DNA of 64,000 nt from UBA12018 sp051656605 (GTDB lineage Bacteria > Bacteroidota > Bacteroidia > Bacteroidales > CAMTPD01), in NCBI GenBank assembly GCA_051656605.1, contig JBOGCF010000053.1, positions 1 through 64,000 on the forward strand, in the 5' to 3' direction. Position 1 is the first letter of the stretch. Each line of letters opens with the position of its first letter. The notes under the pieces were generated by a model, which saw only the letters and a program-made list of their open reading frames with translations, was not told the origin of the DNA and did not search any database. This document shows, piece after piece, positions 1 through 7,244 of the stretch. The position numbers were made by a program, and so were the translations under genes.

Positions 1-51
1 CAAAATCTAATAAAAATCTAACAATAGTCTAACAAGTACAACTCGTAAAAT

Positions 52-107
52 AAAAATAGCAACTATATAATAGCTCTTATTTTGAGCCTTTATAGTTGCT
101 ATTTTTT
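52..107. terminator. Bidirectional hairpin terminator
   Basis: The arms at 52-67 and 91-106 are complementary (core ATAGCAACTATA / TATAGTTGCTAT), with an inner AGCTC/GAGC helix, and are flanked by A and T runs so it could work on both strands. A sister structure with nearly the same arms and inner helix sits at 40669-40716, between amt and queF. Confidence 0.75.
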
Positions 108-188
108 TATATCAATATGTAGTTGCTCGGGAGCTTACGATATAACGTGGCTATTGCGGCGGTTATACACCCTAAGACTGAAAACACA

Positions 189-229
189 AACCGCTCAATC
201 GATTCTGAAAAGGAATCGATTGAGCGGTT
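189..229. terminator. 17-bp perfect hairpin, probably the original mnmE terminator
   Basis: Arms 189-205 and 213-229 are perfect complements with a 7-nt loop. Before integration this hairpin would have lain about 33 bp past the mnmE stop codon, so it is inferred to be the ancestral mnmE terminator, now displaced 11.7 kb from its gene. Confidence 0.7.
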
Positions 230-261
230 TTAATATATGCAAACCGATGAAGGGTAGTTTA

Positions 262-277
262 TTATTTGCCGATACAG
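262..277. repeat. Left attachment site repeat (att), element-chromosome junction
   Basis: TTATTTGCCGATACAG is identical to 11939-11954. With one mismatch (261 versus 11938) the match extends four bases further left (GTTT at 257-260 and 11934-11937). Read on the minus strand it encodes the mnmE C-terminus C-I-G-K-stop, so this is the copy of the attB core left at the far end of the island. Confidence 0.9.
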
Positions 278-564
278 CAAATGTACTGTGTTGATATTGA
301 GTAATATATGCTTATGTGGTAATTAAAATGAAACATTATCTTTTAAGTTTGATGTTTTTAATTGTTTTTTAATAGCATTGGATAAGACTTGATTCTTCGG
401 ATTATTGCTATTATTGCTCAAAAGTAGAAATAATAATTCACTAATGAGTAATAATAGCAGCATGTTACTTCTATAGATTTTATCTTGTCTTATAAATTAG
501 ATGATTGTCCATAAAGACAACACTTCCCAATGCATCAGAAAGCTTTTAATTCTATATATCAGTA
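278..564. other. Left-end noncoding region of the island with one hairpin
   Basis: AT-rich sequence between the att repeat and the end of the 860-aa ATPase gene. I see no gene. Arms 406-419 and 447-460 (TGCTATTATTGCTC / GAGTAATAATAGCA, one G-U pair) form a hairpin placed to terminate the ATPase operon. Integrase arm-type sites would also be expected here but none is recognisable by eye. Confidence 0.5.
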
Positions 565-3147
565 CTATTCAATTATTATACATCTTTCGGCCATTATATC
601 TGCCTCTAATTTTTTAAACTTGTTTCGTACTTCTGCTCCATCAATATATTTTACTTTTACTATATCATTTCTTCCATATTTGCGATCTACATTAACAGGG
701 ACTCTGCTTGAAATAGATTTTTTTATTTGCTCCATTTGTGAAGATATAGTTGTTATACCCTTTTCATCAATAAAAGATCGTGTTTTCTGTTTTTCTTTAT
801 ATTTATTGATTATATTGATTGTATTATTTGCATACTCAATGGCTTTTTTGTTTTGTTTTAAAGAATAATATAAGTTACAATACCAATAGGAAATTATCAA
901 CTCTTCATATTCTAGCTCTCCATTTAAATTTTTAAGAGATAAGCTTATGGTATCGCATAATGATAATCCTTTGTTTAAATCTTTTTTATCAGAGTAAAAT
1001 TTGATGCCCATTACAAATGTAGTTATATCAGAGACTTCAGGTATAACTTTGTTTTTAATGAATAAATTTACATATTCGTTAAAATATCTGATAAATAAAT
1101 GATGCTGAGTTATATTAAGTTCGGCTAAATTTTTATATGTTTCAATTACTAATTTGGTGTCCTCTATATCATCTTTAAATTCCAATACTTTTTCAAATAA
1201 AGATATTGCAGTAGATATTTTATTTGAGGAAATTGCCATATTAAAATATAGGTGATAGGCTTTTTTCTTTGAACTAAATATAGTATTTAGCGTATGATTA
1301 AATAAATTTTCAAATATAACTCTTTCATTATCAAAGCATGTAACGAGGTATTTGTAAAGATTTACTTCTGTGAAACTTATATCAAAAGACTGTTTGGAAA
1401 ACTTTAGATTATTAGATGATATTGTATTGTAGATCTCATTTAATAATTCGTTTTCTTTATAATGCTGCATTGTATATTTTAAATACAGCAGTTCTGGAAT
1501 ATATTGAATATCTGCTATACTGTATGCTGCGTTTATAAGTTTTATGGCTTCGTCTATATTCTTTTCTATAAAAGAAATCTCAGCTAAATAATAATAAGAA
1601 AGAGTCCTAAATTCTTTAAGTGTTAATCGATCAGAGTTGTCAACTTCTATTTGATCTGCGCAATTCACAATATCAAACAATAGCTTTTTGGCCCTTTCTT
1701 TGTTATTTTCAAATCCTTTTTCTAATAATCCCCTTGCTAAATTTAATAATGCATTTAAATATGGTTGAGTATTTTTATAATTTTCAATTATCTCATTAAG
1801 ATACTCTTCTGCTTTAACAAACTCTTTAAGTGCTAAAAAATTTAAACCTATAAAAAGTTTCTGTCTATAATGTAAATCCGTTGAAATATCGCAAGAAATA
1901 ATAAGGTTAAGTAAATATTCATTCGATTCTTTAAATTTATGCTGAGAATGATATCCGTATCCAATATAATAATTAGACAATTGCCGCTCTGCATTAGGTA
2001 TATTTAAATCTGAATTTAGATATTCTTTTAAATACTCGATACCTTTATCAATGTCAATATCCTTCGTTATGGCTTCAGAGCCTATTTCAAATAATGATTT
2101 AGTTTGTCTTTCTACTGATTTTAACCACTCATCCGATAAACTCAGATCTATAATTTTATTTTTTATAGATAAGTTATTAAAATCGGAATTAATAATGCCG
2201 AAAAGATATAGTTTACTTTTTATTTCTGAACTAATCTCATTTGAATTACTCCTAATGTTTACTATAGCTTTTCTTATGGTTGCATTTGTAGCAACAAGCT
2301 CTCGTATATGATCAATAGGAGCTATATCAAACGTTGTCAGATATCTTTTAGATATAATGTCTTCAACAGTTTTGGTGTTTATGTCATTATTATTAATTAA
2401 ATAATCTTCTATTTCAGAGCAAATGTCGAATGTTAATCTTGGATTTCCATTTGTCCAGTTGTAAATTTCTTTCGTAATCTCATCTGAGATGTTGAGTTTG
2501 CTTTTTGTTACGAATTCTAGATGCTCTTCAAAAGTGAAATCATCTAAATAAATTTTTTCACCGATATTAAAAGGAGACTTATTTCTATCCTTTATTAATT
2601 CAGTGGGCTCAATTACACCAGATAGTATATAAGTGAGTTTTTCAAATTCAGGATAATTAGTTCGTGCGAAATAATTGCTTCTTATTTGTGCAAAAATTTT
2701 ATCTGAATAAGGAACACTTCTTAGTGCATCTATTTCGTCCAGTATAATAACGATTTTACCGTCATGTGCTTTCAATAACTTTCGTAGTTCTTGAGAATAT
2801 TCTTTATGTGGTGGTCGCTCATTATTTCTTCTATTTTCTTCTATTTCTTTTGCTACAACATCAAATATATCATCTTTAGAGTCTATAATTGTATCAATTA
2901 TATTTCGATAACACTCCCTTTCATTATCAAACACATTGGAAAGGTCAATATAAGATATAACAGTGTTTATATCTTCTAATTCTCTTTTTGTGTTAAATAA
3001 CAAATTAGTTTTTCCCATTTGTCTAGCTACTAATACATAGCCAGGACGATCCATTTCTTCAATAATTTGCTTGATTTGTTTATCAGCATATCTTTTCACA
3101 TATAAGTGTGATGGTATCGTTGTGTATTTTCTCAATATTTTAGCCAT
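565..3147 (-). CDS. AAA-like P-loop ATPase with C-terminal TPR array
   Basis: Protein of 860 aa. The N-terminus resembles the AAA-like (AAA_35-type) family: a Tyr-rich lead-in at residues 15-35, Walker A-like ARQMGKT at 41-47, Walker B IVIILDEID at 132-140 and a sensor-like GNPR at 234-237. After a winged-helix-sized linker, residues ~365-820 are all-helical with repeated TPR-like pairs (for example GYGYHSQHKFKESNEYL). The last ~35 residues form a short module starting GRNDIVKVKY, without the cysteines of a SEC-C motif. It starts 3 nt after the 410-aa ATPase gene, so the two are surely co-transcribed. Related architectures occur in STAND-type sensors and antiphage proteins; the actual role is unknown. 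An effector domain is not visible. Confidence 0.8.
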   Translation of the reverse strand: MAKILRKYTTIPSHLYVKRYADKQIKQIIEEMDRPGYVLVARQMGKTNLLFNTKRELEDINTVISYIDLSNVFDNERECYRNIIDTIIDSKDDIFDVVAKEIEENRRNNERPPHKEYSQELRKLLKAHDGKIVIILDEIDALRSVPYSDKIFAQIRSNYFARTNYPEFEKLTYILSGVIEPTELIKDRNKSPFNIGEKIYLDDFTFEEHLEFVTKSKLNISDEITKEIYNWTNGNPRLTFDICSEIEDYLINNNDINTKTVEDIISKRYLTTFDIAPIDHIRELVATNATIRKAIVNIRSNSNEISSEIKSKLYLFGIINSDFNNLSIKNKIIDLSLSDEWLKSVERQTKSLFEIGSEAITKDIDIDKGIEYLKEYLNSDLNIPNAERQLSNYYIGYGYHSQHKFKESNEYLLNLIISCDISTDLHYRQKLFIGLNFLALKEFVKAEEYLNEIIENYKNTQPYLNALLNLARGLLEKGFENNKERAKKLLFDIVNCADQIEVDNSDRLTLKEFRTLSYYYLAEISFIEKNIDEAIKLINAAYSIADIQYIPELLYLKYTMQHYKENELLNEIYNTISSNNLKFSKQSFDISFTEVNLYKYLVTCFDNERVIFENLFNHTLNTIFSSKKKAYHLYFNMAISSNKISTAISLFEKVLEFKDDIEDTKLVIETYKNLAELNITQHHLFIRYFNEYVNLFIKNKVIPEVSDITTFVMGIKFYSDKKDLNKGLSLCDTISLSLKNLNGELEYEELIISYWYCNLYYSLKQNKKAIEYANNTINIINKYKEKQKTRSFIDEKGITTISSQMEQIKKSISSRVPVNVDRKYGRNDIVKVKYIDGAEVRNKFKKLEADIMAERCIIIE

Positions 3148-3150
3148 ATT

Positions 3151-4383
3151 CTAAAAATGTTCATTTGCAACTGTTACAGAAATATCCTCGACATTCCTTT
3201 CGTTTATTGTGCCTAATGTATGTAATTTACGTAGTATTTTCTTTAATAATCTTGGTGACGACTTGGAGTTTGTTAAAATTATTGATTTTATTGAGTCGTT
3301 AGTGGTAATGTCTAAATGATTCTCTAATAATATTAAAAGATCTTTCAAATCATCATTCCAATTAGTAACTTCAATTATCTCAAAATGCTCAAGTAATTTG
3401 CCCGCATAACTTTCGTCGAATATTGGTTTGTTGATTGTAGAGGCAATAAATCGAATTTGATTTTGACCAGATTTATTGCAATGGAAGTTTATTAATCTGA
3501 TTAACTGTTCTGTAATATTTCTTAGCATCATAGAATCGCGTATTGATAACTCGTCAATAACAATCACTATATTATTTATTTTTATTGCTGAAAGTAAATT
3601 TGAAACATCTTTAATTAGATTCGAGGATTGCCCCGGAAATTCTAAATTATACTTTTCAATGATATTTGATATTATTTCGTTTAAGATATCATCAGAACAT
3701 GAAATATCTATTGGGGAAAAATCGCAATAGATGTATTCTACAGAATTTTTGATCAGGTTTCGATTAATTAGTGCCGTTTTTCCAATACCTGAAGATCCAT
3801 AAATCCATAAATTGGCACTTTTAAAATTTGCAAGAAAAGTAGAATCAATATCCCTCACAAGATAGAACTCATCAACATCTTTTGAATAATTGTTAAAAAG
3901 GACGCTCCTTAATGGTGGTTTTGGTCTATTTGTGTTTATTTTAACTGATGTAGATTCGCCGTTTTCGAGGAGCTTGCATATTGCTGTAATTTTTTCATTT
4001 GTATCAACAACTGTTGATTCAATCTTAGAAAGAATTTGAGCTTCTTTAATATATCTTTCCTCATCATGAATAGAGCTGATATAATTAAAGGCTGTTTGGT
4101 ATTGGGGTAATACCTTATTAAATATTGTGTAAAATTCTTGATATGGGCCGTAGCAGTCATAATTATCTGTAAAACAATGAGGTTGTTTAGCAATCTCTAA
4201 AAATCCTTTTCGAATCTTACCTCTTTCAATTTCTCTAATATCAGAGTTCGGACACCATTTTATTAAGGCTTCATCAAAGGCTTCCTTTATTTCTTTATCA
4301 ACAGTTGCATTTGAATTTTTCCATAAGTCAAACACAGCTCCAGCGGCATAACTGATGGCAAAAGAAGAAATTGATTCAATCAT
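3151..4383 (-). CDS. STAND-like P-loop ATPase, partner of the TPR ATPase
   Basis: Protein of 410 aa. Residues 1-150 are a helical N-terminal region of unknown type with two clustered Cys (70, 77). Then comes a P-loop ATPase: Walker A GSSGIGKT at 196-203, Walker B IVIVIDEL at 272-279, and a sensor-2-like SPRLL near 376-380 resembling the GNPR motif in the downstream partner. There are no TPRs. It is the first gene of a two-gene operon (3-nt gap), with a TATATTTG promoter 64-71 nt upstream of the start. The location in the distal cargo part of an integrated island fits a defence or conflict role, but no family with a known function is recognised. Confidence 0.78.
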   Translation of the reverse strand: MIESISSFAISYAAGAVFDLWKNSNATVDKEIKEAFDEALIKWCPNSDIREIERGKIRKGFLEIAKQPHCFTDNYDCYGPYQEFYTIFNKVLPQYQTAFNYISSIHDEERYIKEAQILSKIESTVVDTNEKITAICKLLENGESTSVKINTNRPKPPLRSVLFNNYSKDVDEFYLVRDIDSTFLANFKSANLWIYGSSGIGKTALINRNLIKNSVEYIYCDFSPIDISCSDDILNEIISNIIEKYNLEFPGQSSNLIKDVSNLLSAIKINNIVIVIDELSIRDSMMLRNITEQLIRLINFHCNKSGQNQIRFIASTINKPIFDESYAGKLLEHFEIIEVTNWNDDLKDLLILLENHLDITTNDSIKSIILTNSKSSPRLLKKILRKLHTLGTINERNVEDISVTVANEHF

Positions 4384-4446
4384 TTATATTTTCTTTAGAT
4401 GTTGAATGTTTAATACGAAAAAAACATCTTTATAATTTAGCTTATG

Positions 4447-4454
4447 CAAATATA
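4447..4454 (-). promoter_or_regulatory. Predicted promoter (-7 TATATTTG) of the ATPase operon
   Basis: On the minus strand this octamer matches the Bacteroidetes -7 consensus TAnnTTTG and lies 64-71 nt before the 410-aa gene. It is divergent from the promoter at 4538-4545, about 85 bp away. Confidence 0.6.
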
Positions 4455-4537
4455 ATGAAAAACTTGCTCAATAAATATGAAATGATATTATTTTAAGTCC
4501 TAGAAACAATATTGCGCATACTCTAAAGAATATTGTC

Positions 4538-4545
4538 TATATTTG
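4538..4545 (+). promoter_or_regulatory. Predicted promoter (-7 TATATTTG) of the structured RNA
   Basis: TATATTTG matches TAnnTTTG, with a weak TTGC about 25 nt upstream. Transcription from about 4552 would yield the structured RNA at 4564-4767 and possibly read into the two small genes at 4815-5807. Confidence 0.6.
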
Positions 4546-4551
4546 TACTTA

Positions 4552-4770
4552 GAATAAAATAATCGGAGTAATCCGAAAAGACATATTAACTTTGCGTTCA
4601 CAACGCATCTTGCAGCTAGAAAACTGGTAATTTAATAGACAAAGCGAGATGGAATTGTGCAACGCTCGTACTGTATTATAGTATATGGTGCGGGCTTGCT
4701 TATTTCGTTTGTCGGGTATACCAGTACCTCTAGTTCGATTTAGGTGAGTACCGTACCATTCTTTTTTGGT
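4552..4770 (+). ncRNA. Candidate structured noncoding RNA (~200 nt) of unknown family
   Basis: The region has two small hairpins (4564-4567/4572-4575; 4593-4598/4602-4607, stem TGCGTT/AACGCA). These precede a long rod built from nested complementary segments: 4616-4620/4729-4733, 4623-4629/4719-4725 (ACTGGTA/TACCAGT), 4638-4643/4708-4713 (GACAAA/TTTGTC), 4645-4647/4705-4707, 4659-4662/4696-4699 and 4664-4671/4688-4695 (GCTCGTAC/GTGCGGGC, two G-U). A T run at 4762-4767 follows. A promoter motif sits just upstream. The shape (a rod with internal loops) recalls 6S RNA, and multi-hairpin retron RNAs also come to mind, but there is no reverse transcriptase nearby. It could alternatively be a long leader of the 4815 gene. 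Confidence 0.6.
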
Positions 4771-4814
4771 CTGATGTGAACATAATTAGTTGTTTCATAT
4801 TAAAACCAATAAAG

Positions 4815-5228
4815 ATGAGAGACACGGATGAGCTGGTAAGCCTTTATGGAAAAAGTTTTAGCCTAATAACAAACAACCCCAATTTAACTACAGATAAAAT
4901 GCCTCAAGATCTTCTTGATGCATGGACATCAAATGATATTCTTTTTGTCACTGAAAAAGTTCAGCAGCGTTTTAGTTTTGCTATTTTTGAATTGATACAT
5001 GATTTCTACGAGGATACAGATCTAACGAGTTTAAATACCTTGAAAAGTAGATATGATACATTTCAAGACATATTGATCCATGAGCAAATAAATCGTCAAG
5101 TAAATATAAATCTTCACCCTGTTAAGCTATTTGATATTTCCTCTTATAATTCTTCTTTGATCATGGATATACGGCATGAGGATGTTGAAATGTATAATCA
5201 TCTAGTCGATAAATATTCTAAATTTTAA
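4815..5228 (+). CDS. Small hypothetical protein downstream of the structured RNA
   Basis: Protein of 137 aa from the ATG at 4815 (starts MRDTDELVSLYGKSF). An upstream in-frame GTG at 4776 would add 13 residues, but it lies directly behind the T run of the RNA and is less likely. The protein is acidic and mostly helical, with no signal peptide or membrane segment, and I recognise no family. It precedes the secreted-protein gene by 24 nt on the same strand. It could be a partner or target of the RNA, but nothing in the sequence proves this. Confidence 0.6.
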   Translation: MRDTDELVSLYGKSFSLITNNPNLTTDKMPQDLLDAWTSNDILFVTEKVQQRFSFAIFELIHDFYEDTDLTSLNTLKSRYDTFQDILIHEQINRQVNINLHPVKLFDISSYNSSLIMDIRHEDVEMYNHLVDKYSKF

Positions 5229-5252
5229 TATAAATACCAATAGAGACTTATT

Positions 5253-5807
5253 ATGAAACAATTAATTCTATCACTTCTATTTATTGTTGTTCTTCCAAAT
5301 GTTTATGCGCAAAATCTCGATTCTTATTCAAAGGCAATAGTTGATTTCGTTCAAATTCGTAATGGTGTAAAAACAGACTTGGGAGCTAAAGCTTCAGATT
5401 TGAAAATTAAAAATATTACGGTAGCCGATAGTGTGGATTTGCTTAAACTCGAATATCTTGCAGATAAAGCCGCAAAAGTAAAATCAGCAGAAAAGAGTGT
5501 TGCTCATTATAAGGCGCAAATTTCAAAGCAAAAAGAAAAGGGTGGGATTGTAGCAGAAGCTCTAATTGAGTCTTTGAAACCGAAGTTAGACAAGGCTGAG
5601 CAGGATTTAAAAGCTGTAAATGAATGGGAGCCTGGATATTTGCAGAAATATAATGGTTGTGATCCGGATTCAGTGCTTGTAAAACAGGTCTTCTGTAATT
5701 TATCGTTGATGAATCCGAAAGTGAATGCTCGTCAAGAAAGAGAGGTTTCTTTTTTATTTACACCAGATGGAAAGACGCTGATAAAGGCTGTTCCTAATAA
5801 ACGATAA
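5253..5807 (+). CDS. Secreted coiled-coil protein of unknown function
   Basis: Protein of 184 aa with a clear type I signal peptide (hydrophobic core LILSLLFIVVLPN, likely cut after YAQ near residue 20). The central part (~65-125) is Lys/Glu/Ala-rich and likely coiled-coil. The C-terminal ~50 residues contain two Cys, which may form a periplasmic disulfide. There is no lipobox. It sits 24 nt behind the 4815 gene and probably shares its transcript. It is cargo of the island; the role is unknown. Confidence 0.7.
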   Translation: MKQLILSLLFIVVLPNVYAQNLDSYSKAIVDFVQIRNGVKTDLGAKASDLKIKNITVADSVDLLKLEYLADKAAKVKSAEKSVAHYKAQISKQKEKGGIVAEALIESLKPKLDKAEQDLKAVNEWEPGYLQKYNGCDPDSVLVKQVFCNLSLMNPKVNARQEREVSFLFTPDGKTLIKAVPNKR

Positions 5808-5886
5808 GCATTTCTGAAGGGGAGTATTCAGAGTAATGATTATTGCAATCATATAATAATACATTATGTGATTGTTTTTATATAGT

Positions 5887-5929
5887 AATATGGCATTACA
5901 ATAATATTATATTATCGTAATGCCATATT
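5887..5929. terminator. 13-bp hairpin between convergent genes
   Basis: Arms 5887-5899 and 5917-5929 (AATATGGCATTAC / GTAATGCCATATT) are perfect complements. They sit between the plus-strand secreted-protein gene and the minus-strand 94-aa gene. A weaker CAATCA/TGATTG hairpin lies just upstream. Confidence 0.7.
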
Positions 5930-5956
5930 ATGCTTTTATAGAAAAGAGAGTTTGTC

Positions 5957-6241
5957 CTATTTTATTTCTGCTTTATTCTTTAAATGTCTTTCAAGCTTTT
6001 CGATATTTCGAATATCCGCATAAAAAATTTTTCCTTCGGTATTATGCAAGTATGGGTTACATCTAAATTCCTCAGGAATATTAAAGAACTCATTTAATTC
6101 TTTTGAAGTAAATAACTCAACAAAGTTTGGGCTATTTATAAGTCTCTGTCTTTTATTCTTTTCTATTCTCTCTTTGATGAAGAAAAAGAGAAATATGGTC
6201 AAAACAAAAGCGGTATAAGTTGAAAGAACGATTATAGCCAT
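5957..6241 (-). CDS. Small single-pass membrane protein
   Basis: Protein of 94 aa. Residues 3-23 are a strong transmembrane helix (IVLSTYTAFVLTIFLFFFI), followed by a basic stretch KERIEKNKRQR, so the ~70-residue helical tail is probably cytoplasmic. A TATATTTG promoter lies 57-64 nt upstream and a hairpin follows the gene, which supports a real gene. No family is recognised. Small membrane proteins in islands are often toxins, immunity or exclusion factors, but that is only a possibility here. Confidence 0.6.
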   Translation of the reverse strand: MAIIVLSTYTAFVLTIFLFFFIKERIEKNKRQRLINSPNFVELFTSKELNEFFNIPEEFRCNPYLHNTEGKIFYADIRNIEKLERHLKNKAEIK

Positions 6242-6297
6242 ATAAAAACTGATTTAGAAGATTGATCTATTATGTTTACTTTATGCTATGCATTTTG

Positions 6298-6305
6298 CAA
6301 ATATA
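6298..6305 (-). promoter_or_regulatory. Predicted promoter of the 94-aa membrane protein gene
   Basis: The minus-strand sequence TATATTTG matches the Bacteroidetes -7 element, 57-64 nt before the start codon at 6241. Confidence 0.55.
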
Positions 6306-6454
6306 AAAAACATTGGATAGGAGATAAGTTTTCTCTTCATTATATTATTAAGTGTGGATATTTTTATAATTGAGTTTCGAGATTATAGTTTGATTCGTAA
6401 AGATAGACAAGATGTTTTTGTGCGGACAAAAACACATCTTGCTTACATGATTCT

Positions 6455-7244
6455 GGAAGCTTTTAAGAAGAAAAACGATAGGGAATAATAATGTGTTAGA
6501 GTTAAAATTGGCAGAACTTTTGAGAATTATCTTACTACATTACTACGAGTGTTTATGTTGTTGTATTATAGCTGCTTATGTGTTTTGTTTTTGTAGTAGG
6601 GATAGTGTAGTAGGTAAATATATGTTTGTAGTAATATGTAGTAGGATTTTTCAGATCTTTGCCACATACTAACTTGCTTATTCTTAATTGATATGCTACT
6701 ATGTAGTAATGTAGTAAGATAAATACTTAAATTATAGAATACAGTTTTCTTATAGAGACAGGATATATATAAACAGGTTTGCCATTGATCTGTTTTGAGA
6801 GTATTTTGAAGTCTGTTTTTTTAGAGCTTCACTAACTTTTTTAGAGGAAGCTTTTAAAAGAAAACGATAGGGAATAATAATGTCTTAGAATTAAAAACTG
6901 GCAAAAGTTTTGAGAATTATCTTACTACATTACTACATGTGTTTATATGGTTGTATTATAGTGTTTTATGTTAGCTTTTTTTGTAGTAAGAATGGTGTAG
7001 TATGTTAGATATATACTTGTAGTAGTATGTAGTAAGACCTGTTCGATCATTACTACATACCAACTTGTTGATTTTTAATTGATATGCTACTGTGTAGTAA
7101 TGTAGTAACATAAAATGCTTAAATTATAGAATATTGTTTTCTTATAGAGACTGGATATACATAAATAGGTCTACCGTTAATCCGTTTTGAGAGTTTATTG
7201 AAGCCTGCCTTTTTTAGAGCTTCACCAACTCTTTTAGAAGATGC
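6455..7244. repeat. Tandem ~391-bp duplication carrying GTAGTA iterons, candidate replication origin
   Basis: Copy 1 (6455-6845) and copy 2 (6846-7244) align along their full length with an offset of 390-393 bp and many substitutions. Each contains a cluster of GTAGTA hexamers (six in copy 1, for example 6593, 6607, 6628, 6638, 6703, 6711; seven or more in copy 2). Each also has inverted TACTAC copies arranged as ACTACATTACTAC on one side and GTAGTAATGTAGTA on the other. The iterons lie directly downstream of the vapE-like gene. In satellite islands the replication origin lies next to the replication initiator, so an origin is the favoured reading. Confidence 0.65.
6729..6851 (-). pseudogene. 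Remnant of a vapE-like gene 3' end
   Basis: The minus-strand reading of this stretch matches the last ~40 codons of the intact vapE-like gene next door. Compare residues KQINGKPVYIYPVSIRK here with KRINGRPIYVYPVSIRK in the intact gene. There is one frame change in an A-run near the LKK motif, and no upstream part of the gene. Most differences are conservative or synonymous, which suggests a fragment of a related but diverged vapE rather than recent slippage. Confidence 0.7.

Larger units (their letters stand above)
1..261. other. Chromosomal flank downstream of mnmE before integration; two hairpins, no gene
   Basis: This stretch lies outside the left attachment repeat and is the DNA that would have followed mnmE before the element inserted. 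I see no convincing gene; a 70-codon reading frame at 82-294 runs through two hairpins and the att repeat and looks accidental. The hairpins at 52-107 and 189-229 are listed separately. Confidence 0.6.

Noticed and set aside
82..294. 70-codon plus-strand reading frame
   Set aside because: It covers two terminators and the att repeat and has no domain or promoter support.
565..4383. Tn7-like transposition ATPases (TnsC-type)
   Set aside because: The ATPases lie in an island with a tyrosine recombinase and no DDE transposase, TnsD/TniQ-like gene or end repeats of that type.
4726..4757. T-arm-like GTTCGATT that might mark a tRNA or tmRNA
   Set aside because: No acceptor, D or anticodon arms can be drawn around it; the element fits the rod structure instead. 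I found no tRNA or rRNA gene in the window.
4552..4770. Retron (msr-msd RNA) with the neighbouring gene
   Set aside because: The RNA is structured, but no reverse transcriptase with a YADD motif is encoded anywhere in the island, so a retron is not supported.
6455..7118. CRISPR array
   Set aside because: The short GTAGTA repeats are irregularly spaced iterons in both orientations, with no uniform spacers or cas genes; no CRISPR array is seen anywhere.
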